Assembly: GCA_030271035.1 (NCBI GenBank)
Contig: JAMBUN010000349.1
Coordinates: 61,207-125,206 of the forward strand
Origin: Microascus cirrosus
Taxonomy: Eukaryota; Ascomycota; Sordariomycetes; Microascales; Microascaceae
Length of the DNA stretch: 64,000 bases
Reading direction: 5' to 3'
A program made the translations under genes and the position numbers. The notes beneath the pieces were generated by a model. It did no database searches, was not told where the DNA came from, and saw only the letters and a list, made by a program, of their open reading frames with translations. Shown piece after piece: positions 53,354 through 64,000 of the stretch (positions are counted from its first letter, which is position 1; every line of letters begins with the position of its first letter).

Positions 53354-56271
53354 TTGCCTGTCTTCCTGGTTGCGAATCCCTTGGGTGAAGGTCCTAGGCC
53401 TGTCAGGTGGATCAGCCAACATGAAAACCTCCAAAAGAATAATGACAAATCCGATGAGAATGAACTGGGAACAAAGCATCGTCGTATTGCTCTAGCATGT
53501 AACCCGTGCTGTACGTGCAAGTCAAGAGGTGCCCTTAAATTTTAATCCTTGTAGAGTTTGAGACCTGGGGGCCCTGTGCTGATACATAAACCATTATCTT
53601 TAGTGTAATGGAGCTCGTCCAAAATGCGAGCTTTGCGAGTGGATGTGTTTTGACTGCACCTATAATACCCCTGACTCAGCTATAAACATAATTATATGCA
53701 AAGAGTGAGTAAAGGCAAGCTCCATTTCTGTTGTAAATGAGATGTGCATACAAGGGCACTTGGCTTCTCAGACTTCCTGCTCTGCGCATATGTTGTTCTC
53801 ACTCTATTAACATAACTTCTATATCAGCATTCTTAATGAGATCAACACAAAGCTCAAATATCTTATGGAGAAGACAATGCAGTATGACAAGCAACTTGTA
53901 TCTGATGAGACAAATGACTACAACAACAGTGTGCAGATGTCAACCTGGAGGAACTCAGTGACCTCTGATGCACTTGTAGCTGCGTTTGCTCCCTCCCTAC
54001 AATGGCAAAACGTGGAGTTCAGGGCAGAAAATGCAGTTCTGGTTAATTTAGAGCAAGGAGTTGAACCTACTGACACAGATGGCATGGCCATCTCATTATG
54101 GATGAGCTGAACTGATGCTTCTTTGGTAAGTTCCTTGCTGGTTTTGCACAGAGCCCAGTCTTATTACTCCTTTGAACTAAACTAACATGCCTCGGCCCTT
54201 CCTATGATTATACAGCCCCGTCTGCAAACATTTCCTTCATGTGCATCATCTTGCATACAGTGGCAGGGATTAGTGCCTTGTCAGGCTTGCCACAGATATC
54301 AGGTCCCGTGCCGACAAGCATTTTTGAAGGTAGCGTGATCGACATCACTCCTTCCATCCACAAGTTCTCTCTTCAGAACAACCAGCAGCTGAGCCCACGC
54401 AGCTTCCCGCCGGTCCCAGTGTGCTGCCGCGGGAGGATTTTCTAGAGAATCTGGTGCAGGAGTACTTCTCCAACACGGGGCTTCTTTTCCCATACATACA
54501 CGAGGCCTCCTTCATGGAGACTTACCGCCAAGTCAAGCAGTCTGAATACAGTGGCATTAGGCGAACCTAGCTCGCGCTTTTGGATGTCATACTCGCCATT
54601 GCTACTCAGGCTGACTCTTGCCGTGGAGACACGTATCGCGCCTTTGCCGACTCGGCCTTTTCTATCAACGAGCCGAGGAACTGTGCAAGACACAAATGCT
54701 TCGAGGCACGACTCTCGAGACAGGCCCGTGCATCCCCAAATCCACATGCAACCTGAACGTCAAGACATACCGGCTTTGACAGCTTCCAGTACAATATATC
54801 CTACTTTCCACCCAGTATCTTCAGGGCACGCACCGAGCAGCTCAGGCCTGGAGTACACATAGCCTAGCAGTGAAGGCAGCATCAACAAACTGTTACCGGC
54901 AGAACAAGAGATGAGGAAAAGTATCTGGTATAGATGTGTGGTTCTAGACAGGTAAACATCTGCTTAAATTTCAAGTGGTATTCCCGCGATGCAACATCCT
55001 TCCCACATCCTGTTAGTCCTAGATTTAATTAAGAAGTATGGTAAGTTTATTCTGCAAAGGAGCCTGAGCATGACGTTCGGCCGACCTAGTACTGTGCCCA
55101 AGGAGTACGCGAGGCTCAAACTTAAGATTCTCATCGAATACGACAAAGAAAATGGCACGTCAGTATCTGTTTCTCTTCAACCATGTAAGCTTGATGCAGC
55201 CTTTTCCCATATTATGTTTATCCGCCGAGAAACTTACTTTTCGTGCAACCAAGAACTCTCTACCGTATTCTTGGGAAAGTAATGGCGAGGATTCACGCGC
55301 ATAACTCTGATACGAGGATTTCTCGGACACGGAACTCATTACTAGGACCACGTAGCTAGAACAAGACATGACACAGTGGCAAGACTCTCTCCCTAGAATT
55401 AAGGCCGAGGACATCAACCACTCTGGCTGAAGAAATCGAAAATCCGCGAATTGAGAAGTTGCACATATTCCTTCCTTTACTGTGCGTCGACAAATGACTA
55501 CTCCTTCTTCGGCCAGTCCTGACCAACATGCTCCAAGTCCTGTTCGGGAGAGACTCTAGCAATCGGATAGAGTAGCGATCCACTGGGACCATGGAAACTA
55601 ATCTCGCAGCATCTTGCTTCGGGGCTGCAGTGGGACTAATCTTTATTCTCCATGCGGTAACCACTCGCAAATTCTCAGAAAGCACCTGCTAGGGGCATGG
55701 TAGTTCACTCTATGTTATGGTACGGAAATTAACGTCTCGGTATTCTCCGAGGCGAAGGGTAGAGTTCTAACTCCATATGTCTAGCCTTCAATGACTCGCT
55801 AGCAGTATTCGGTGTACGGCTACTGCCCGTGGATGGAGATGATGGCACGGGATTTCCTTCCCTCTGTTACTGGGAAGAAGGCCGAAAGACTCTCGGGAAA
55901 GCCTGTGAAGCACTGCTCGAGTTGAGCAACGGGAATCCCTGGTGGATCTGTGTGTCGAACATCTGAGGCAACTCTGCTGGCTTCTTGACAATCACCATAC
56001 GTACAGCCCTTTGAGATTGACACATAGTATCTTCGTGCTGAGACATTGGCTTGAAGCATCGACGTTCCCCACTAGGGCAAGACTGCTTCCCGTCTACGAC
56101 CTCGTGGTTCAGGATCTGTTTTGTGCCCCAGGTACTGACAATCTCGCCGAGAACAAATCTCCTGTTTAGTATTTATGAGTGATTACGCCATGTTCGAGGA
56201 TGAGATTGGCATCGGACTCTTGTTCGGCGACGAGACGCAGCCTCGGATGCACTGGACATATTGGCTGTAGG
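53354..56271 (+). pseudogene. Decayed Zn2Cys6 transcription factor gene
   Basis: The remains of a whole regulator gene can be followed in order. A zinc-cluster start is near 53490 (ALACNPCCTCKSR), then after an intron-like gap CNGARPKCELCE near 53604. Two positions that are usually basic are now Cys (C-C-T-C), as C-to-T changes would give. Then come a linker (53854-54110; EFRAENAVLVNLEQGVEPTD), ISFMCIILHTVAGI near 54230, FSNTGLLFPYIHEASFMETY near 54460, YLQGTHRAAQAWSTHSLA near 54820, SLSMTFGRPSTVPKEYARL near 55065, and a C-terminus ending DETQPRMHWTYWL-stop at 56271. Stops and shifts break every stretch. It is dead but was probably a second regulator of this block or a duplicate of it. Confidence 0.75.
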
Positions 56272-56693
56272 AGAATTTGTTGTATTTCCAAAATTAATGT
56301 TTTGGGAACAATTTAAGACTTCTTAGCTTATAGTAAAAAGCAAAAGTCTTATTACCAATGTCTACCGGTGAAATACTGGCGCGTTCCTCTGGGGGGTAGG
56401 TATCATACTGAACATAAGGCGTCATAGTAATGTCGGAATCATAGGAGTGCGCTTCCTAGGAAAGAGACAATATATTCCATATTCCACGCCGTTACCATAA
56501 AAGAAATAGTTGGACTACTCATTCAACTTTCTCTGCGTTCGATCTGCCAGAATACTCCTCCCAAATTTAGCCCTCAAAAAGAGGACTCAGCTATAACAGG
56601 CGTGCCGACAGAAAGCATTCATGCCAGGCCAGCTGGCGCACTCCCTCCCCTGCGGCATTCTTTGTGGACAATAACTGCCGGGGTACACAACCC
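56272..56693. other. Convergent 3' gap
   Basis: It lies between the dead regulator and the permease stop codon. No gene or element seen; one CGGAA near 56433. Confidence 0.5.
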
Positions 56694-58575
56694 TTAATAA
56701 ACACACATAGGGCCCTCAAAGTACTTGCAGCCTCTGAACAACCAGTCAATCGAGACAAGAAACAGAACACCTCCAAGGATAACACTTGCGTAGTTCATGT
56801 TCTCAACAGTGATAGGCTGGGTCGTGGGAAGAACGAGGAAGACAGTTAGGAATAGGATGTAACAAATCGACGCAGTATTGATTAAAATGCCAACCGCTCC
56901 GGACATTCTCCAGGGGCCCCAGTGGAGCTCCACTGGCGTGCGGACCCGCCGGTACAGCATGGCCACGATCGGTACGAGGTACGATAACGAGAGACCAACC
57001 ACAGCGATGGAAAGAACGGCGCTGAAAGCAGTTTTTGAGCCAATGTTCAACAAGCCAAGAAGCACGACAAAGATTGTCACGACGGCGACGGCATTGAACG
57101 GGACTTCATGCTTGTCGCTGACCCGGGACAGGAAGTTAGAGTACGGAGGCGCGCCGTCCCGGGCAAATGACCACAAAGTTCGCGACGTAGAGGCGGTGAG
57201 GCCCACGGTTGCCAGAGATGCGGATGCGATGATAGTACAGGCCATAGCAGACGCAGCTGCTTTGTTGCCCCTGTAATTTGGTGGAAGATCTCGATGATCG
57301 GGAATCCGGTTTTGCTATTTAAAGCGGCGTCTAGATCCTCTATGCCGAAGAGGACCGCGATGAGAACGGCAAAACCCATGACCCCATTTACGACAATGGA
57401 ACTGACCATGGCGCGGGGGACGCCGGTTTGTGGTCTCTGCATCTCCTCTGACAAGTGAGTCGCGGAGTCGTAGCCTATGAATGGTGGGCATTACATTGTC
57501 AGCTGCGTGAACCAGAAGCTCCTGGTCTATTTAGGAACTTGGGCGTTTCCTACAAAGGAACAAAGAGGTTAACACTTACCAATCATGATGTAGGCGGATG
57601 TCAGCATCCCAATACCCCAGGCGATAACATCGCTATCCCATCCGGTACCATTCGAGAAATGAGTGAAAACAAACTGGGCAGGCTGCCTCTCATTTGGAAG
57701 AGCAATGACGGCAGTTAGAATAGCAAAGAAGAAGCCGACATGAAAGACCATAACAATGTTCTCGACCACCGGAAGCACTCTGCCGCCCCAGGTGTTCATG
57801 AAGAACGCTATGGAAACGATGCCCAAGTAGATCAAGTACCAATGCCAGCCTTTAGGCTCGTAAGTCTCACGGTTCAGTGTGATGAGGCCTTGGATGATAT
57901 TGGCTGCGCCGAAAGGCGCACTGGCAGTAAATGCCGCCCACCCGATGAGGCTGACCCAGCCGGTGTACCAACTGAGCACGGCTTTGGAGCGCAGAGAGCT
58001 AAGCTCGCTGATCATGTAGTATTGGCCACCAGCGTTGGGATACCTAGAATGAAATTAGTCTCTATATCTAACCAGGCCTCCAAGCCAGCGCGTTGAAGCT
58101 AGAATACAGGATAAAAACGCACATTGAGGCGGGTTCGGACAATGACATGGCCGTACAAAGGTTACCAATTAAAGAAACTGTATGTATAATCGATGCATTA
58201 GTCGTATCAAGATGTGGATTAACACCACGAATGCTCAAAGGCTATAGACTCTGGACTAAACCTACCGAGAAACCCATATACCAGAGAGGCTGCGCCGCTG
58301 CTGGCAAGGCCGATGCCCATCGTGCTCAACAGTCCCTCCCATGTTGCCATAAGAGACACGGCAAGAGAGAAGGTTGAAAGTGTGTTGAAGTTCTTCTTTA
58401 GCTGCTACCTGTGTTAGCACCAGCGGTCTATGGTTGTTCTTCATGGTCTTGTGCACAATAAAGACGCCACGCAGCGTACCTCAACTACCTCGGTAGCTTC
58501 AGTCATTGTTTCTAGACGTGTTATGGTCTTAGTCTCCGACACATCATTTATGTGGCGTGCGAACGGCTTGTCCAT
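56694..58575 (-). CDS. APC-family amino-acid/amine (GABA-permease-like) transporter, one-base frameshift
   Basis: Exons by eye: 58575-58480, 58401-58266, 58177-58123, 58043-57580, 57474-56694; about 510 aa intended. The small third exon (VSLIGNLCTAMSLSEPASM) restores frame and the family motif leading to YPNAGGQYYMISELSS. Typical helices and loops follow: GWAAFTASAPFGAANIIQG, GYDSATHLSEEMQRP, RTLWSFARDGAPPYSNFL, and a C-terminus ending YFEGPMCVY. At about 57268-57272 (ATTACAGGGGCAACAAAG on the coding strand) the frame shifts by one base between FHQITG and NKAAASAMAC. No donor site exists nearby, so a lost base is the best reading. A plasma-membrane uptake carrier for amino acids, GABA, choline or amines is expected; amine uptake would suit the amine oxidase in the block. 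Confidence 0.85.
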
Positions 58576-59197
58576 CTTGTCCACTGCAAGTGAAAAGAGT
58601 TAGAAGCAGTGACTCGACAGGTAGTTTGGCAATAAAACTAACGGGACAAAACTGGGACTTACTTTTGCCAGAAAATGGATGGGTTTATTCGTTGTGGTGA
58701 ACTGGAGGCAAGCTGTATAGAATGTGGTGTTACCCAAAAGAAGCCCTAGGATAAGAGGATACAGGTCCAGCATTAGGAGCTGAGCCGCGCTTGTTAAGAG
58801 ACTGATGAGTCCCCAGTCAGAGCACAGCCCGCCCGAAGTGATAAAGGCGTCGCATCAACGACCCGAGGTTGCCCCGGCTCCATACACTTGAGACGAGCTG
58901 GACGCTAAACATGGGGATTGGTTTCAGCATGTGCCCATTGCCAGGCGGTCCATTTCCAAGGCCGTCTGGGGTCATGCACTATCTCGGAACCAGCCGTGCG
59001 GGGGCGGAACTAGATTCCGACCTTCCTGTCAGACCCCGCCAATATCATAATCCCTATAGCAACTGATCGGGGCCCCCCCGGACGAATGAAGACATAGCCT
59101 GGAACACCCTGTACCGGCGGGTAGAACGACTTTGATCCCGAGCATTCCTGAGCCGGCCGACCGAATACGAAACGAGTGGCGTCCGATTAAGCTGAGG
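58576..59197. promoter_or_regulatory. Divergent promoter of permease and 2-hydroxyacid dehydrogenase
   Basis: CGGAA at 58985 and 59005 and TTCCG at 59015: three in 35 bp, about 180-215 bp before the dehydrogenase ATG. The permease start lies 400 bp to the left. No gene seen. Confidence 0.45.
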
Positions 59198-60947
59198 ATG
59201 GCGACGCGACGACTGGTTTCCTTGGCCGAGGTTCGGCAACACGATAAGGAGGATGATATCTGGATCGTAGTGGATGGCGAGGTGTACGACATGACGGGGT
59301 TCGCCCCGGGCCACCCTGGAGGCGCTGAGAGTAAGTGCCCTTTTCTAAACTTTTGACATTGCGTACAACCTGCAAACGTACAGACACGTACAGAGCCCTC
59401 CACTAAGCATTGGCCTCGGGTAGTCATCTACCGGTACGCTGGGCAGGATGCTTCAGAACCCTACAACGAGGTCCATTCAGCATCCTTGATACAGAAACAT
59501 CTGGGGAAAACCGGCCACGTTGGAACTCTCGACGCATCAAGTATCGCTGCTGTCCGTCAGCAGACGAGCTCCACTCCAGCAACTTTGGAGCAACCAGAGT
59601 CCACATCACTTACCAAGCCTTCGCTAAACGACATCATAAGCCTCGATGACTTCGAGGAAGTAGCGTCGCGTACGTTTTCGAAGAAAGCATGGGCTTACAT
59701 CCACGGCGCCTCGAATGACTGCATTACCCGCGATGCGAACCAACAGATGCTGAGGCGGATCTGGCTCCGACCGGCCGTAATGCGCGACGTCAGCAACGTT
59801 GACATGACCACCACGCTCTTCGGCTGTCGCCTCAGCATGCCGGTCTACATTTCCCCGACAGGAGCGGTAAAGATGGCTGGTCCTGACGGCGAGGTTGCCC
59901 AGGCGAAAGCCGCCGCAGTAACAGGAATCATCCAATGCATCTCAACGCCATCCTCGTATCCGCACGATGAGATTCTAGCGTCGACTCCTCAGCACGCGTT
60001 CTTCCAACTCTACGTGAACAAGGACCGAAACAAGTCGGAGGAGGCCATCCGACAAGTTACGGCGTCAGGTGTTGTGAAAGCTATCTTCGTTACGGTCGAC
60101 TGCCCCGTTATCTCAAAACGGGAAGACGATGAGAGGGTCAAGGCCGACACCAACACTGCAATGGCGGCTTCAAAAAGCTCCGGGGTCGTTTCCTTGGGCG
60201 CAAAAGATAAGAAGGGATCAGGTCTGACTCGGCAGAATAGTTCGTTCATCGACTCGACCTTCAAGTGGGACGACATCCTCTGGCTTCGAAGCATCACCAA
60301 CATTCCCCTTGTCGTGAAGGGTATCCAGCGATGGGAGGATGCTGTGCTGGCTATGCAGTGGAAGTTCGACGGTATTGTAGTGAGTAACCACGGAGGCCGA
60401 GCTGCAGACACAGCGCCACCGGCCATTGTCACCCTGCTCGAGATTCGGAGGAATTGTCCGCAGGTTTTTGGATCCATGAAAGTACTGGTAGACGGCGGGT
60501 TCCGTAGGGGTTCCGACGTCCTAAAAGCAATCTGCCTCGGGGCGGCTGCGGTCGGCATTGGCCGGCCCTTCGTGTACTCTGTCAACTATGGTCAAGAAGG
60601 CGTTGAACATCTCGCCAACAGTATGTGTGACTTTCCCTCTCCCCACTCTTCTTCCCTCCCTATCTCCCTCTTTCTCTCTTTCACTCTCTCTGTGGCCCCC
60701 CTCCCCCTTCATCTTTTAGCGGTGTTTTATGCTGGACTCTTCTCGATCTTTGCTGACACACACGGCGCTTGTCAACCTGGTAGTCCTCAAAGACGAAGTC
60801 AAAACCGCTATGCAGCTCAGTGGCATAACACACCTTACCCGAGAAGCACATCCGAACTACGTGAACACAGCGGAAATTGAATACTTGGTTTGCGGAGTAA
60901 ATCGCTCCACACCGCCACGGTTGGATGAGCCCAAGGCAAGACTATAG
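59198..60947 (+). CDS. Cytochrome b2-like FMN-dependent 2-hydroxyacid dehydrogenase
   Basis: Oxidises an L-2-hydroxyacid (lactate, mandelate or similar) to the 2-keto acid. Exons by eye: 59198-59330, 59424-60620, 60784-60947; 497 aa. An N-terminal cytochrome b5 domain carries the heme His in APGHPGGAE, with the second His in YNEVHSASL. From about residue 110 the FMN barrel follows: TTLFGCRLSMPVYISPTGA, AFFQLYVNKDR, FVTVDCP, the active-site His in VVSNHGGRAADTAPP, and VLVDGGFRRGSDVLKA. The usual text after GGR is QLD; here it is AAD, a change next to the catalytic His that may alter substrate use. An upstream in-frame Met at 59132 is an alternative start and could add a targeting sequence. Divergent from the permease. 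Beside a ThDP decarboxylase, a mandelate-type role is inferred. Confidence 0.9.
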
Positions 60948-61263
60948 ACTAGCTATGGGTACAACACAAATGATGCTTGTTGGAATACCTCTGCACCACG
61001 CCCAGAATGCACGGATATAATACATACCCATTGAAATAAGAGATTGCGAATAGTCCAGCGACTTGTGTACAGCAGCTTAAATGCATCGAGTCCGGCGCCG
61101 TAATGTGGGGAATTTGAAGGATATCTTGGATAGCTCTAGCAAAACGAAATTGCACACTGCCTAGTCTTGGGCAGTGAGTCCCGGCCCTCAATTATCTGTC
61201 AGAGCAACATATAACGATTCCCTGTTGGTACCCATGGTTCTTAGTACACTACATATACCGCCC
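60948..61263. other. Convergent 3' gap
   Basis: It lies between the dehydrogenase and aldehyde dehydrogenase B stop codons. No gene or CGGAA element seen. Confidence 0.5.
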
Positions 61264-63031
61264 TCATTCCATCCACGACACTGTCTTGCAGTAGAGGAAC
61301 TCTTCCAGTCCCTGGTACCCATTGAATCGACCGAATCCACTACCTTTTACGCCGCCATGAGGAAGAGCAAACTCGTCATGGACCGTCATTGAGTTAATAT
61401 GTACTGCCCCTGAATCCAAAGCCTCTGCCAATGTAAAAGCCTTACCCAGGTTCTCAGTGAAGATGGAGGCTGCCAGGCCATAATCAGTGTTATTCGCTAG
61501 AGCGAGCGCGTCCTCCTCCTTCTCGTATGTGAAGAAGGATACGCTGGGTCCGAACGATTCATTGGCGTACAGCTTCATGCCCTCGCTAACACCGGAAACA
61601 ATCGTGGGGCACATCCTGGTCTCTGGCTCCAGCTGCTTCATTTGGTCCTTGTCTTCTGGCTTGTTTAAAATGACCGCGCCGTGAGAGATGGCATCTCTAA
61701 CGAGGGCGCGATTGCGACGCGCAGATTCCGCGGTGATTAGAACAGGCGTTGTCTCTCGCTCACCGAAGAGGCGGCTGACTTGCTCTTTCAACTTTACTTC
61801 AAACTGGTCCTTGATAGATGCGTGCACGATGATGCGCTCGGTTGACATACATATCTGACCAGCCTAGATATGAACTATCTTTAGTCTTCGGGGCATTTAT
61901 GCAAATAGCGAACTGTATAACGAGAAGGTACCACATCAGTATACACTTACGTTCATGAATGCACCTTTGGCGCAGTGTAGTGCAGCCTTGTCAATATCCG
62001 CATCAGGCAGCACCAAGGCGCTAGCCTTCCCTCCAAGCTCCATGAGCGACGGCTTTAGGTGCTTGCCCGAGAGCGAAGCAATGATTCTTCCGACTGCAGA
62101 GCTGCCAGTGAAATTGACCTTCTTTACCTCAGGGGCGGCCACAAGAACCTCAGTCACTAACGCCGCGTCTGCCGGGTGATGGAGGATGAGGTTGAGACAT
62201 CCATCCGGAAGGCCAGCCTCACGAAACACATCAGCTATGGCCCAATAACACCGGGGTGAGTATTCCGGCCCCTTCAGAATGGCGGTGTTGCCAGTTGCCA
62301 AGGCAAAGGTGATAGAACGAAGCCCAAGATGGTAAGGAGCGTTCCTAGGTGTCATATTAGCACTGTTGCTTCTTCCTCCAGTTTAATAAGGGTTTCTTGG
62401 GCGTGTGGATTCCTGATGGCGTAGAGGGGGCATACCATGGAGCAATGCCGAGGATGACGCCATAAGGCCTCTTGTAAATAATGGCCCGCATTCCGTCATG
62501 GTTGGACTCGGGGACGGAACCTCGAACAGCGCCCGCAATCCTCCCCGCAGTGTCTCTGAGACCCTCAACAGCAAGGCCCAGAATAAAATCCTGATAATCT
62601 CTGTCGGCACCAATCTCTCGGTGCATATACTGGGAAAGCTCTTCTTTGCGCTTGATAATAACGTCTGCAGCGCGTAAGAACAGGTCTCGTCGTTCCGACG
62701 GTTTGGTCTTAGACCATGCTGGTTGGGCAGCCTGGGCGGCCCGGACGGCGTCAAGTGCATGTTGTGTCGAAGCGGATGAAGACGACCAAATTTCAGTTCC
62801 AATCAGGGGACTAACGACCGGAAAAGTTGTTTGAGTCTCAACATCCTTGCCGTTGATGATGAGCGGCACTGTGGTTATGTGTCTACTGCCGTTAGCGCCA
62901 TGGACGCCGGTGGGTCCCATAATGAGTGAGTATTGTCGTGGGCTGCGAACAAGACCCGACAGTGAGGAAAGTCGTTTACCAGTTATTGGCATGGCTATTC
63001 GGTCACTATTCCAGCAGGCGAGTGCTGCCAT
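61264..63031 (-). CDS. Aldehyde dehydrogenase, vanillin/salicylaldehyde/benzaldehyde-dehydrogenase-like, copy B
   Basis: Exons by eye: 63031-62436, 62344-61951, 61863-61264; up to 529 aa. Catalytic Cys in NAGQICMSTERIIVH, base Glu in SLMELGGKASALV, cofactor loop in FTGSSAVGR, C-terminus HGGVKGSGFGRFNG. This subgroup often oxidises aromatic aldehydes, and it differs from copy A in sequence and intron positions, so it is not a recent duplicate. The start is uncertain: the first ~50 residues (MAALACWNSD) lack family resemblance, and Met at about 62920 (MGPTGVHG) is a better match to the usual length. Four CGGAA/TTCCG elements lie directly upstream. It could finish the path from a benzaldehyde to the benzoate; inference. 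Confidence 0.9.
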
Positions 63032-64000
63032 GCTTAGGAACTCTAGACTGGACCCTATTATTACGAGCTGGCAGCGGTCGGGCTGGGGAGACGACGGATC
63101 TCGGCCGGAGCTTTTCGGAACGGGCTCCAGTCACAAGCGGATAGGTCCCGATCATAGGCGGATGATTCCGAACTGCTCATATCAGAACCTTCCGAAGGCG
63201 GAACCAAGCCCAGTCTACGATTAGAACGATTTACCACGGCTTGCCGGCGGTCTTGTTATCGCGCTTGTAACTGTGTACATGGTACCATTCAAAATAAAGC
63301 GGACAATGCATAAAATTGAGGGAATGGCTAGTTGAACCACCCGTGCAAGGCCAAGTCTATGGCTCTATGGCCGGCAAGTTGTCCACTCCGACCGCTCTGC
63401 CCGTGTTCTCCAAAGGACTAGCATCGACGCCCTTAATGTTGTTGAAATGAACCGACGTCGTCACAAGCCCAGCTCCTTGTCTCACACTTCCAAGTCTTTC
63501 TTATCGGGGAGGCCCTTCAAAAATTGGGAATTACGTCCTGCGTATACGAGGACTGTTTGGCGTATCCGGTATTAGAATAGACGGGCAGGGGTCGCCTGAC
63601 GTTTGCACAGAGGACTGCAAAGATATCCTGTTCTAGGGAACTGAATTGCAAGGACTTATTTTCTGACCAACAGAAATCGTGCATAACGCAGATCTGAGTG
63701 CCTCAAATAAAACGATGGGGCCTTCGCCCTTGATTTACTACGACAAAATGATGAGACACTGCATGTAATACCCATGAGGAATCTGCAAGCTGTGAGTGGG
63801 AAACACGGTACGGTCCTGAACTCCTTTCCGTTTCCTGCGATTCATTGATAATTGCCCTTGCATGTGAGCTGCCATCAGTTGGATGGCCCACATGCTGCTT
63901 TCGCGCTACCACCACTCTATAATCTGTGATTTGCTCCCCCATCCGCTAAGGCTCGCAAACGAGATGGGAGTAAACCCCAAAAGGGGGGAGGGGGTGGGGG
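63032..64000 (-). promoter_or_regulatory. Aldehyde dehydrogenase B upstream region and right edge
   Basis: CGGAA/TTCCG lie at 63116, 63166, 63190 and 63199: four in 88 bp, 85-175 bp above the first possible ATG. Further right there is no supportable gene. The window ends in a G-rich run (63984-64000). Confidence 0.45.

Noticed and set aside
54989..55282. 97-residue open frame as a separate small gene
   Set aside because: It contains a fungal_trans motif in order with other fragments, so it belongs to the decayed regulator rather than being an independent gene.

Overview
The window looks like nuclear DNA of a filamentous ascomycete (Pezizomycotina, probably Eurotiales-like; the lineage is an inference). 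Genes are split by short introns of about 45-165 bp with GT..AG ends and CTNAC-type branch sites. The proteins are typically fungal: PNP-domain NLRs, a Zn2Cys6 regulator, ACS-family MFS and fungal FMOs. I saw no rRNA, CRISPR or convincing tRNA. Exon joins below were chosen by eye so that splice sites and reading frame agree.

Region A (about 0.65-20.7 kb) holds three large STAND/NLR immune-receptor-type genes. All three begin with a purine-nucleoside-phosphorylase (PNP_UDP) domain, but each has a different middle and sensor: PNP-NACHT-WD40 (minus strand), PNP-NACHT-ankyrin with a membrane-anchored C-terminal extension (plus), and PNP-NB-ARC-TPR (plus). The first two carry lesions: nonsense codons inside the repeat arrays that look like repeat-induced point mutation, plus single-base deletions. 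The third is open throughout. A dead Tc1/mariner-type DDE transposase lies between the first two.

Region B (about 21.4-63.0 kb) is a dense block of 18 genes for aromatic or amine catabolism, plus one decayed transcription-factor gene. In order: copper amine oxidase, aldehyde dehydrogenase, salicylate-hydroxylase-type flavoprotein, SDR, ThDP-dependent decarboxylase-like enzyme, BBE-type FAD oxidase, FMO, MFS transporter, a UbiD decarboxylase divergent from its UbiX prenyl-FMN synthase, Zn2Cys6 regulator, dienelactone hydrolase, a DLH/SnoaL composite, gentisate 1,2-dioxygenase divergent from an FAH-family (fumarylpyruvate) hydrolase, the dead second Zn2Cys6 regulator, an amino-acid/amine permease, a cytochrome-b2-like 2-hydroxyacid (lactate/mandelate) dehydrogenase, and a second aldehyde dehydrogenase.

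Taken together these could form one route: amine uptake; oxidative deamination; aldehyde to (hydroxy)mandelate; keto acid; decarboxylation to a benzaldehyde; hydroxybenzoate; gentisate; ring cleavage; pyruvate plus fumarate. The order is inference; the enzyme families are read from sequence. By hand count the promoters of this block hold about four times the chance number of CGGAA/TTCCG pentamers, often in tight groups, while the convergent 3' gaps are at chance level. This suggests a shared operator, perhaps for the in-cluster Zn2Cys6 protein. Two block genes (the flavoprotein hydroxylase and the permease) each carry an apparent one-base deletion, so either the cluster is starting to decay or the assembly has indel errors.
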